Assembly (NCBI RefSeq): GCF_910592395.1
Contig: NC_088314.1
Span: forward strand, 8,558,001 to 8,618,000
Length of the DNA: 60,000 nt
Direction of reading: 5' to 3'
Source: Lineus longissimus
Lineage: Eukaryota; Nemertea; Pilidiophora; Heteronemertea; Lineidae
Shown here: piece after piece, positions 50,274 to 60,000 of the stretch
Position numbering within the stretch: the first letter of the stretch is position 1
How the letters are laid out: each line of letters begins with the position of its first letter
The notes under the pieces: generated by a model
Databases searched by the model: none
What the model was told of the DNA's origin: nothing
What the model saw: only the letters and a program-made list of their open reading frames with translations
Program-made: the position numbers and the translations under genes

Positions 50274-51565
50274 GGATCGAGGTAAAATGCAGCCCAAAAC
50301 GAGATCGTTTTTTTAAAACACGTCTTCCCACTTGTTATTCAACCTCAGTGACATTGGTTACTAAACTCACAGAAAGTAATAATCCAACTGATGATGGTTG
50401 AGCGTATAAGAGTGGTGTAACATGGTCATTTTGTCTAACCATAGTCTTTGTGATACACCAACAGAACTCCAAAGAAACATGGATGCATTATGTTGTGGTC
50501 TGAGAGTGTGGCTGGTCAGCAATGACATGCCATTACATCTACTCGGGTGCAGAAGTATCCCAAACTATGCCTGTGACTACAAAACTGATGCAGGTAATGC
50601 TGTGCAAAAAACTGAAAGCAAAAAGGTATTGATCTCAGCTACATGTGGCAGAAATATGGTAAATATCAGATCAATGCTATGGGAGAACTTCAATATCAAA
50701 AGTATGCTTTTTTTGTACCACCCAGTACACATAATGGAAAAAAGACCGTATTTTTATTCAATAGTAAAATTGTACTAGATTATTTTATCCTAGATAAATA
50801 TACCTTCGGATTGATTTTTTTCAAGGTGGAGTTTGAAGCTAGACATGAGTTGTCAATACATATCCCTAGCAACCACTGACAACTTAACATCATTATATAC
50901 CATGCGTTTTGGACTTATTTGAGGGTCAGGGAGATGAGATACAGCCAAAACAAAAGTGTTTTTTAGAACATGTCGTCCCCCTTAAGTTGAGGTGAAATTA
51001 TTGTGAATAACAACCATGTTGAAGTTTGCTCGACCTTTATAGAATGATGTATTTCAACTTCTTCCTATTGATTATTTCAAGAAAAAACACCATTGTATCA
51101 ATTGGTGATGTTATCAATTGATATCTAGGCCTTTTCAGAAATTTATTGTAGATATAACAATGAATTCAATTGCATTATTTTCAAATGAGATGTTCATTCT
51201 GCTTATTAAAGTACTGATCACAGAATCCGATGAGCCAGCTACCATGGTGCACGTTTTTATCTCAAGCATCCAGACACATTCGTCAGGGATACTATCCTTC
51301 TCAATCGCAATGTGTGTAATACTTCCAAGAGCTGAGCTGACGTGATGATGTCGTCATAACACTTCTTTATTGAACGAGTGCGCCCTGTCAGACTCCGAAG
51401 GAAACAACGACGCTTGACTTTCTGCTACTTACGAAATTAAGGGGCGTCCACTGACCACACATTGGCTCCATAGACGAACGTCGTCGACTGCTTACCGCGG
51501 TGGAACCACGAGTGAAAATGTGGGGCATGCCCTCAGGCTCGAAAGATTAGCAATCCGAGACTGGC

Positions 51566-52021
51566 TCATCGACAGGTGGCTAAAAATTTGCTAAAGAACA
51601 ATGAGCATCTTGACTCGACTTCGTAATGCGCAACATCATCGAGCGCTGACACTTTTGCACCAAGCTGTCCAACATCGTTTAGCAATATTGAATGCTTGGT
51701 TAATCCAGCAAGCCGTGTTGTTTGCCTTCGGTGTCTTTCTTTCTCTAATTTGTGATATCCGTTACCGCTACCTAAATCAAACGAGTTCCACTTTAGTGAG
51801 TTGTCTTTGAGTCCTAGTTTTTGATAGAACTTGGCTATTAAAGAAGCGTTGGTTTGAACGTCGTGAAGCGAAAATCATGAATTATATTCGTCATTGGTCA
51901 AAAGATACGTCAAGTGTCCGGTTTGCGATTTGAGCTGGATAACAAAATTGCCTATCGTCTGGGCGAAGGAGATATCGGCACCGTCCTGGAATACCTCGAT
52001 GAGGTACTTCATGATAGTCAT
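51566..52021 (-). pseudogene. Antisense open-frame relic in the spacer, unit C
   Basis: The counterpart of 40274-40729, with the same length (152 codons) and the same in-frame TGA. Product not recognised. Confidence 0.3.
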
Positions 52022-52276
52022 GACGTTTCCGAACTAGTCCACTGACACGACGACCCAAGAATCAAACGAATGGGATCGAGTGACGTCACTTTCGACCAAT
52101 GACCAATATTTACGTGGAATTGATGTTGTCATAAGATGACTGTAATTCTAACTCTGAAAAGCAGCATCGTAGAGTGGAATTTACTACCCAGCAACGTCAG
52201 CGACGCAGAGAACAAACAAAGATGCCGTAACTTGCTAGACATAAGATGTCGCTGTACCCGTCCGTGTGAGCTCGGT

Positions 52277-52283
52277 ATGAAGA
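52277..52283 (+). promoter_or_regulatory. Altered TATA-like box, copy C
   Basis: The sequence is TATGAAG where copies A and B have TATAAAG. Closer to the ATG, copy C alone has a TATTTAAA sequence near 52350 created by small changes. Which site is used is unknown. Confidence 0.35.
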
Positions 52284-52405
52284 AAAGGCAAGACTTGAGG
52301 GTCAAGGTGTGATTTGCCCCTTGTCCTAATTTATGAAAGCGGTTTTTATGACTATTTAAAGCAGGTTGTTGCAAGCATTCGATCTGTACGAAAGACAAAT
52401 GAAAG

Positions 52406-52708
52406 ATGGAAGTGGCCTACTCTATAGTGCTTGTGTTGTTACCTGCGTCTTTCTTTACGACAACTACTGGCTTCTCGGCATTGTTCAAGACGAATCGACC
52501 AGACGTCTCTATTGTTTTACCCGACGAAAATCTTCCGGAGGTTGATTCCATTCTCGAATGTTCTTCGCACTGTAACAGCGATCCAAAGTGTCTGACGTTT
52601 AATTTCGACAGGAAAAAGAATTTTTGCCAGATCAGCCGATTGAAAGCTGGTATTTTACTCTTGGGGACTGCAGTGGGAAGTTTGATGTACTCTCGGGCAT
52701 CGAAACAG
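52406..52708 (+). CDS. PAN-family gene, tandem copy C, exon 1
   Basis: A 303-bp exon encodes 101 residues with the same plan as copy A: a signal peptide of about 24 residues, the C-x3-C-x5-C-x11-C PAN-like core (Cys 52, 56, 62, 74), and the K-Q end in phase 0 at donor CAG|GTATGT. The N-terminus begins M-E-V-A-Y instead of M-E-E-V-Y. The strong ATG context and the out-of-frame upstream ATG are as in copy A. With exon 2 it gives an intact protein of about 426 residues, the only complete reading frame among the three tandem copies. Inferred to be secreted; binding partner unknown. Confidence 0.8.
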
Positions 52709-54467
52709 GTATGTTTGCAGTTGCATGCATTGAAATCTTACCGGAGTCATCTATGCCTGTGTATTGTGACAGAGTCAGGCAAGGAACACCACCTCCGCCG
52801 CCGCCTTACGAAAATGCGAGGAAGTAAGGAGGTCTGGCCGATGCCATCACGTCATGCATTCACGTTGGCGTTTCAGAGATTTGCGAAAACTCCCAAGTGT
52901 AGTTCTACATCCGGCTGCAGAATCGACGTGATTTTGGCCCAGTGTGTTGAATCCGTTTAATTCTCTGTTTCGACGTGGCCTGCAAAAGTGCCGAAAGGCT
53001 AGGCTTGGAGACGAAATGATGTGTACTAGCCCTCTGCGTCTAGACCAACGTTACGCACCCGAATCAACGGGCGTATCAGGGTCCGGTTCCAATGGACTAT
53101 ATTCCCGACAATCTCCCTCCTACGTCGTTTTGATTGGATGATGAAGTCACATGACACGAGAAAAACTATAGGGCTGGCAGATATTTGGAATACATGTAGG
53201 TCATGATTGCACGTACACATCACACAAAACAGTCGGACACTCTGTCAGTCTCCTCAATCTGATTTGCTAGAAATCCTTAGGAATTAAATTAAAATTTTAG
53301 GTATTCGGACTAGAAAATATTAAGGCCATGCCGTCACTACCACTATGGTCGCCGCATTCCAAATTATTAGTGCAACCAGAGTCTTTAAAATAAATACATT
53401 GTAAATAATTTGAAAGACTCTGTTGCAACTTATTGCATCTCGGGCTGATAGGCTGAAATTCGGAATATGTCCTGACTAAATGCTTTCCAGTCACATATTA
53501 TGAAGAGGTCGGGCACTCCGGCAATTCATCGATTTGCTGAATTCCAGTAAAAGGTTATGGGCGTGTCACAAACAATATGGTCGCCGCATAGCAAGTGATT
53601 CGGTGCAACTGAATACATTTTTGCCAATTGAGTTGCACGATTCGCTTGGTGTGCAGCTGCCAGTTGCGATGGATCGCAGCCAGTTGCAAAAAAATAGCAA
53701 CAAGTACATTGCTGTACATTCCATCTGTACATTCCATCTGCACATTCCGTCTGTAAATTTCAACTGTACATTTCATCTGTACATTTCATCAGTACCTCTC
53801 ATTACGTCTATAGCCTATCAGTACCTGGGTTTCGAAGAATTGCTCCGAATGAAATTTGGTTGCGACATTTATCTTGCCATGCCAACCGGGAGTTTTTCCG
53901 AAGCCCTCAACACAAAAGCCCTCGGAATCACTAACGCCAACGCCAACTTTTTTGTATCTCATTGTGACGGTGGAGGCCACTACAAATTCGCCGGTATATT
54001 TTGTCAAAGTGTTCTTAAAGCAGCCTAAGGCACTCCTCTCAGTTCCCTTCGCCCCTCAATTTCACCAGCCACAGAGGAGTCCGGCGAGTCGATGTTGGCT
54101 TTGGTGACGCCGTATTCACCAATATGAGCACAGGCACGAGGAAATAAGAGCTCAACATCTCCAAATCGACTGACAACCACCCCCTTCTGAGCTCTTCACG
54201 TGCCTGTGGTAGGTGTGACATAATTGAGTGGTATTCACATGAAGGGTCACTTTGAGTGTTTGGTTCACACCTCATTAACCCATTCAATTTGACATTTGAT
54301 CTTTATTGTCCCATTTTTCCCTGGTATTTTTCACAGTTTTTAAAAGTTGACCTACCAGGAAAAAGTCGGGCAATGTCGGACTTTTTTGAGACAAATTTGG
54401 AAAAACCTGAGAAATAGTTAAGAAGTCGGAAAAACCTCCTGCTAGTCATTGCTCGATTTCCTTTCAG
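52709..54467 (+). other. Intron of tandem copy C
   Basis: A phase-0 intron of 1759 bp with GTATGT donor and TTTCAG acceptor. It carries the same repeats as the intron of copy A. A deletion of about 25 bp near 53970 truncates the intronic open frame that is longer in A and B. Confidence 0.7.
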
Positions 54468-55445
54468 GTTCAATTATCCTATTATAAAAGAAGCATGCTG
54501 GAAATGAAGCCGGCCGTAAAATACAACTTTGATATATACTACCACAGGAAAAATGATACCATTATCATAAGCCGTTTCGAAGAGGTTAAAAACACCATCA
54601 AAACGAAATATCACTTGTACAAATTCCGGCAGAGTTTAGGGATATTGTACCCAGGAAGACGTTTTGAATGCGACGGACAAGCAGTAGTGCATGGGGAATA
54701 TGATGACACCTTGATAGTTTCATATAAAAGGAAAATGTACCTTTTTTGCCTGAGTGGAATTTCAGCAGAGAGAGTGCACCAAATCTTCCTAAACAGAGCA
54801 TCATTTGCGTGCGCCAGTAAATCATCCTATGTTTTGGACGGAAATAGGGTATTTCATCATTGCAGTAAATCCCATGGTACTTCTATGGGCGAGATTTTCA
54901 GTGGCCATGTGGTGAAAAAAGTAATCAAGGGGAAGAAAAGGGAACGTCTTACTTTTGCCTTTAAAAACGTTTTACACCACTATTTCAGTAAAGATTCATG
55001 GATATTTGCTTCCAGTAGCCTGGGCGATTTCGTGACTTGTAATAAACTTCCTGAAGACGGCACTAAGGTGAGATTGTATGTTTATAACAGGAACACCAAC
55101 AGCTTAGACCAGAAGGTTTTCCATCTTCCGAAATCGAAAAGTGTCATCACGGATATTTTATTAGATGAAACCCACAGCAGGTTAATATTCATCCTGGATG
55201 GGTCAAAAATGGTTAACATTGACTCAAATAGAGTAAAGCAGAGCAAATACACGTATGAACTAGTTATCGATGAAAGTATGTTGAAGACAAGTTTTCCAGG
55301 TCGTCATAATTTCATTATGCGAAAAAATGGTCAACTCATGCAATATGAAGCTAATGTTTTGGAACGTGACTGTCCTACAGCACTAAAGAATTATTACTAC
55401 AAATGGTTGACGGAAATCAACGTTTGGGACCTAAATGATTTGTAG
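54468..55445 (+). CDS. PAN-family gene, tandem copy C, exon 2
   Basis: The exon encodes 325 residues (102-426 of the protein) and a stop. Landmarks are G-E-Y-D-D (177-181), V-L-D-G-N-R-V (223-229), V-I-T-D-I-L-L-D-E-T (327-336) followed by L-I-F-I-L-D-G-S-K-M-V-N-I, P-G-R-H-N-F-I (378-384) and K-W-L-T-E-I-N-V-W (413-421). Repeated short hydrophobic strands ending in Asp-Gly or Asn-Gly turns suggest an all-beta fold, perhaps a propeller; this is inference from pattern only. I do not recognise the domain. Conservation with the minus-strand gene at 33-36 kb and the divergent gene at 4-6 kb supports it as a real protein. AATAAA at 55823 lies 378 bp after the stop. Confidence 0.8.
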   Translation, partial: VQLSYYKRSMLEMKPAVKYNFDIYYHRKNDTIIISRFEEVKNTIKTKYHLYKFRQSLGILYPGRRFECDGQAVVHGEYDDTLIVSYKRKMYLFCLSGISAERVHQIFLNRASFACASKSSYVLDGNRVFHHCSKSHGTSMGEIFSGHVVKKVIKGKKRERLTFAFKNVLHHYFSKDSWIFASSSLGDFVTCNKLPEDGTKVRLYVYNRNTNSLDQKVFHLPKSKSVITDILLDETHSRLIFILDGSKMVNIDSNRVKQSKYTYELVIDESMLKTSFPGRHNFIMRKNGQLMQYEANVLERDCPTALKNYYYKWLTEINVWDLNDL

Positions 55446-55822
55446 GTCAAAACATTCACAACGTCGGCGGACATTTCCATGTCACCTGCTGGAAATCCTT
55501 TCTGACGAGATGAAACCGCCATGAGGTTGGAGGGCACAAGCTGTCGATTAGAAGGAGCATCTTTTTTACCTTTAGGTGTCTATTATTGGACTTGTATATA
55601 TTGAAAGAAATACGTTGGGGTATAACCTAAGACAAAACCCGAAAAGATCAATGATTTTTTAGATTCGAAAATTAGTCATATTATATTTCAGCTGGCAGTT
55701 TATCAGTCGATGTGTTTCGCACTGAAATCAGCAGAATGTTTCTGAAATCCTGAATTTTCACAAATCGGCCCATTTTACTTGAAATCTAAAGGTGGTGGTG
55801 ACCTCACTGACATTTACTTGTT

Positions 55823-55828
55823 AATAAA
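55823..55828 (+). terminator. Candidate polyadenylation signal, copy C
   Basis: AATAAA 378 bp after the stop codon, matching copies A and B in place. Confidence 0.4.
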
Positions 55829-56918
55829 ATTCCATCCAAAGTAAGACTTTGTGATGCACCAACGGGCAAATGAAGAGTTTTGTTGCGGTGAGACTATCAA
55901 CCAGCCGACTACACGAACTCCATCTTTTCATCACCCTGCATCGTGGCTTCATCTGGAAGGCATTTTGCTTTTACGCTGTGATTGAAAATCGATTGCGTGG
56001 GCATGGTAAGGTGAATCTCTCAGAGAAATAAATTCCATAAAGCTATAACGAGGTACCGCCTCCACGCCCTGGAGGCTCCACTACAGAGCGTTTGGTGTAG
56101 ACAAAAAGGTCACTTGACCTTGAAAGATTAAAAAAACATAAATAGAAAATTAGAATTAATCGTTAACCTTGTGTGAAGTCCATTCTGGAACGTGGGGAGG
56201 GGTAATCACGTGTTCATGCATGTGCCAATAAGAAAGATATAAATTAATTTTTCTATTTTTCAAAAATCTAGAATGGCGTTTTTGAATCCTTTGAGGTCAG
56301 GGATCGAGGTAAAATGCAGCCCAAAACGAGATCGTTTTTTTAAAACACGTCTTCCCACTTGTTATTCAACATCAGTGATATTGGTTACTAAACTCACAGA
56401 TAGTAATAATCCAACTGATGATGGTTGAGCGTATAAAAGTGGTGTAACATGGTCATTTTGTCTAACCATAGTCTTTGTGATACACCAACAGAACTCCAAA
56501 GAAACATGGATGCATTATGTTGTGGTCTGAGAGTGTGGCTGGTCAGCAATGACATGCCATTACATCTACTCGGGTGCAGAAGTATCCCAAACTGTGCCTG
56601 TGACTACAAAACTGATGCAGGTAATGCTGTGCAAAAAACTGAAAGCAAAAGGTATTGATCTCAGCTACATTGTGGCAGAAATATGGTAAATATCAGATCT
56701 ATGCTATGGGAGTACTTCAATATCAAAAGTATGCTTTTTTTGTACCACCTAGTACACATAATAGTAAAAAGACCGTATTTTTATTCGATAGTAAAATTGT
56801 ACTAGATTATTTAATCCTAGATAAATATACCTTCGGGTTGATATTTTTCAAGGTGGAGTTTGAAGCTAGACATTAGTTGTCAATACATATACCTAACAAC
56901 CACTGACAACATAGCGTC

Positions 56919-57502
56919 AATATTCCATGTTCACGGAGAGGTCGGAAATGTTTTCCCGGTTTCCTTGGTAACCGATTTCTGTAATCTGCGAATCTGCTGT
57001 ACAGGTGTACGACTAGTTGCAACAAATGGTTCACACGGATAATATTCTCGATTAAATCCGTCCTTAATCAGCATAAGTGTCAATTTAGATATGTTTTGCT
57101 CATTTGTAGGTGAGGTTTAGTCTGTTGGATTTTGCCTTCTCGAATACGACACACCCTTAACACGTGATAGTAATGAAAATGAGGTGATAATTCGTTTTAC
57201 GTCACCAGGAAGGTGTAAGGTGTATCCTATCATAGATGGATTCGTTCAATGTGAGATCATGCACATACGAGATTGAACTGCATATAATGGTTTTGAAAAG
57301 CCGGTGAATGATAATATTCCAGTCCCGCGGATGGGATACATTAATGAGGTAAGATCTTAATTTTGAAATAGGGAAATCTAGTTGTTTTGTCAGTTGCGTT
57401 ATCGCCTACCTTTTCGTTTTTGCGTCCATTCTTATCCATTAAGACCGTATAAGGAGACACTATGACGAATTCCACACGCAAATTCTTTAGGAAGTGACCA
57501 CT
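56919..57502. other. Non-coding stretch right of the array
   Basis: Unit homology ends shortly before this stretch. No gene, repeat or splice-site pair was recognised. Confidence 0.4.
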
Positions 57503-57728
57503 TGGCAAGCCCGGCTTACCAAACAGCGACTTTTTCTTGTCCTGAATGGAGAGCCGAACTCATTAATATTAAAGTAAAGTCTCCAGCTCGCCAAACAGGG
57601 TAGATTTTTTACCTGTTTGGCAAGCCCGGCTGGCCGAACAGGGTGGCTTTTTAGTGCTGTTTGGCAAGCGGCTCTCCAAACAGGACAAAAAAAAGATGCC
57701 TGTTCGGCGAGCGGCTGTCCAAATAGAC
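57503..57728. repeat. Array of hairpins with a period of about 43 bp
   Basis: Four to five units each pair a CCAAACAGG-type left arm with a CCTGTTTGGCAAGC-type right arm. The clearest has GCTCGCCAAACAGG at 57586-57599 and CCTGTTTGGCAAGC at 57612-57625, one mismatch in 14. Next come 57630-57668, with two mismatches, and 57671-57712, with two mismatches. T- or A-rich loops separate the arms. About 30 unrelated bases interrupt the array near 57556-57585. Confidence 0.7.
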
Positions 57729-57730
57729 CC

Positions 57731-58433
57731 GGCCAATTCTTTAATACCGACCTTCTCGAGTTCATTTTCAATTACGGATACTGATAAATTGATCAAAGGA
57801 TTATAGTTAGGATGGTACACGAGTGATTTAGTAATTTCGTTTTTACTTTGAAGTTATTGCCTTAGCCAAATTATCCATTTCGGTAGTTGTTGGAGCACTG
57901 CAATTCTTACGATAAAACAATGCAACGTCTCCAAGTTGTAATGGGGTACCGGTGATACTTGTTTATCCTAGAGTCTTGTTTATCGTAGAGCACTTTCAAT
58001 ATTATTCTGTAGCATTTGCAAGAAAAACAATTATCGTGGCACTGCCCGTGACCCTGAACCTGACCAATGTGTTTCAGCCATCAACAAAATCTATAAACAT
58101 ATTGACCACAAATTGTTTTCTTAACAAAAAATCGACGCCCTTCTGTCCGAAACCATGGCAACGGAATCAGCATTTGGACGGTTGCTATGGATACGTTAAT
58201 ATACCATGTCAGGACTAAATATCGTCCATTGTCTTCTTGGTGATTTTCTTGAACGAGATTTCTCCTCATGTTGCGTGAGGACGAGGCGCGGTACTGTTTC
58301 ACGACTCCTCACGATTCAAGATTCAATGATCAAACAAAAACAATCTCTCGATCATCACCATACGCTCGGGCGTGCTAGTCATCGACAGAGGTTTTTTTTG
58401 GTTTTCTTGGGGGAAGAAAACATTGGCTGTTCA
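57731..58433. other. Non-coding stretch between two repeat structures
   Basis: Short open frames only (88 codons or fewer), with no recognised domain or splice context. Confidence 0.4.
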
Positions 58434-58631
58434 GGTACCACCACTTTGGCTAGAACTTGAAGTCCTAAAGCAATTAGAACTTATTCAAAATTAGGTGAAT
58501 GCCTATTTAAAACATGGGAGACTGTGCTCTGGGAAGCAAAGAACAGACTCCCACCCTTAAAATTGGCATTCACATCGTTTTGAAAGAGTTCTAAATGCTT
58601 GAGGTCAAGTTCTCGCCAAAAGGGTGGTGCC
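58434..58631. repeat. 198-bp fold-back element
   Basis: The left arm (58434-58525) and right arm (58543-58631) are inverse copies at roughly three quarters to four fifths identity, leaving a 17-nt loop. The best part includes GTGAATGCC / GGCATTCAC and TTAGAACT / AGTTCTAA pairs. Transcription would give a long hairpin. It may be a fold-back MITE or a small-RNA precursor; no second copy is seen here. Confidence 0.65.
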
Positions 58632-59789
58632 TATGGTCAACCCTTAACATAGTATGATTTCCTTATTCCGCCAATTTCTATCTTAGCACTAAAATTAAAA
58701 ATTATTAATTTTTAGAGTTTTACAAAATCAAAGAACAGGTTTATATCCGACTATGGTTTCTATGACCCACCAATTTCCATCTCTAAACACTATTATCTAA
58801 TTATGGCCTTTTTTACAAATGTATCAAGGATTTCCATAAACCATTCTATGTTACTTTTTGATGTGCATTTTTACAAAGTAAGAACAGAGGCAAAGCGATG
58901 GGGCATGTGATTATGAATCAGGCTTACGAAGTGAGGAGTCCATCATATAAAAAGCAACATTCTGTTTAACGTGTCACACGAGTTGTTTCGGTTGGATTCC
59001 ACTATGATTTTCCAGTTGGAGATAAAAGCATGCGATGGTCCTCCCGCCAGTGAAATAATGTAGCGATTGTTATTGCCTGGTCATGGCGCTGCCGTGTCCC
59101 CCCTCTGACAATCTCGTCTGTTTATTCCTCCCTCGCAAGGCCGCCGCGGGATATCGCTAACAATCCCCATGAAGAAAAAGCATGCGTGATGCTGCGATGT
59201 GAATACAAGTAATGGATCTCCTTCACCAATAATTGATCAATAATCGGTTGTTTACACATTGCAAACCTCAGTCTCGCGTGATTGGAAGTAAAAAACGCGA
59301 TTGTAAGCCGCTTCAAAGGTAAAACATATTGAGACGCCGAGATGAAAACTAAGTAGACAATTTTTGACTGATGACTTGCATGAAGTGGCCCAAAATTGAT
59401 AAATGCCTCGATCATAGCGCACTCTTAAAATATCAACAAGTAAAAATATGATTTTATGGTAATTCTTTACTACTGTCCCTGTTGCACCTGCAGTGAAATC
59501 TGAGTTATTTTTTCACAATCGAAATAGGAATTCTTAACAATTTTAATGGTTATTTTTTAACCACTGAAAGCTAGAACTACTGATTAATGGTTAGTTTCAC
59601 TGCTATTTTAACTAAGAAGTGCGGTAAAATTTGATTGGAAATTCAAGAAGAAATTTCTTTATAGTGTATTGTTCCTGCTGACAGGGGGCTGGGGCATTTA
59701 CTTCTGTTAATGATTCAGGAAGCATCCCCAAATGGTGTTAAATATGCAGGTACTCAACGTTATTTTTTTCATAATTATCTTATTTTCAG
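58632..59789. other. Region upstream of a signal-peptide exon
   Basis: No coding exon recognised. It may contain the promoter and a 5' untranslated exon of the gene starting at 59790, but I cannot locate them. Confidence 0.35.
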
Positions 59790-59865
59790 ATGACCCTATT
59801 GCAAGGTTTCTTCGCATACGCAGCAGTATTATTCTCCTTAAACGTCCACGTTGCCAGCCAACAAG
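59790..59865 (+). CDS. Signal-peptide exon of a secreted protein, gene cut by the window edge
   Basis: A textbook acceptor, TCTTATTTTCAG, is followed at once by ATG. The 76-bp exon encodes 25 residues, M-T-L-L-Q-G-F-F then A-Y-A-A-V-L-F-S-L and V-A-S-Q-Q, with the hydrophobic core and small residues before a likely cleavage site that mark a signal peptide. It ends in phase 1 at a GTAAGC donor (AAG|GTAAGC). Phase-1 introns after a signal peptide are common in animal extracellular multidomain genes. It does not resemble the PAN-family exon 1. No following exon lies before the end of the window. Confidence 0.6.
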
Positions 59866-60000
59866 GTAAGCTGACAGAATACGGATCCATTTGCCAAATC
59901 AAATGACATAAGCTACTAGGATTATTTCTGACCTAGTGGGTAGGAATTGCGGTCGTTTCGCTGGTGGTTTTGCATCAGAGCCAACATTTAGGACAAGTGA

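Larger units (their letters stand above)
39448..56918 (+). repeat. Tandem array of three large units with a partial fourth
   Basis: A junction segment starting TTCAATAGTAAAATTGTACT recurs at 39453, 44727, 50758 and (with one change) 56784, giving units of about 5.27, 6.03 and 6.03 kb. Each unit holds a spacer, one two-exon PAN-family gene on the plus strand and 3' sequence. The units are nearly identical over spacers, introns and exons alike, so the duplications are recent or homogenised by gene conversion. Homology to the units stops shortly after about 56918 on the right and just before 39448 on the left. Confidence 0.9.

Overview
This window looks like nuclear DNA from an invertebrate animal, probably marine. 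Coding sequence is sparse and split by spliceosomal introns (donors of the type AG|GTATGT, acceptors of the type TTTCCTTTCAG). CpG is not visibly depleted, short TACATGTA-type runs are common, and there are many small fold-back repeats. I cannot name the species; a lophotrochozoan or a lancelet would fit. There is no bacterial-style operon, no CRISPR array, no rRNA gene and no convincing complete tRNA gene.

The main content is one gene family with five members. Each gene has two coding exons joined by a phase-0 intron. Exon 1, 303 bp in four members, encodes a signal peptide and a short PAN/apple-like domain with the core C-x3-C-x5-C-x11-C. Exon 2, about 960-980 bp when complete, encodes a domain of about 320 residues that I do not recognise. 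It has repeated beta-rich stretches, perhaps a propeller, and ends in a conserved PGRHNFI block and a K-W-L-x-E-I-N-V-W tail. The products are inferred to be secreted.

Layout. 1-4 kb: non-coding, with a fold-back at the left edge. 4.1-6.0 kb: a divergent family member on the minus strand. 6-32.9 kb: no convincing gene, but two adjacent MITE-like elements (12.5-13.0 kb), hairpins, a tRNA-related SINE candidate (29.0 kb) and an 81-bp minisatellite (30.0-30.5 kb). 33.4-36.5 kb: a complete family member on the minus strand. 37.6-38.0 kb: a second copy of the larger MITE. 39.45-56.9 kb: three direct tandem units of about 5.3, 6.0 and 6.0 kb, each with one plus-strand family member. 57.5-58.6 kb: a hairpin array and a 198-bp fold-back. 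59.8 kb: a signal-peptide exon of a different gene that runs off the right edge.

The tandem copies are nearly identical, yet each carries a different change. Copy A has an in-frame 501-bp deletion in exon 2. Copy B has lost its splice donor (GT to AT) and has a nonsense codon near the C-terminus. Copy C has an intact reading frame but a changed TATA-like box. This looks like recent birth-and-death evolution of a family of secreted PAN-containing proteins, which is the most interesting item here. The family function is unknown; recognition, adhesion or defence roles would be guesses from the PAN domain alone.
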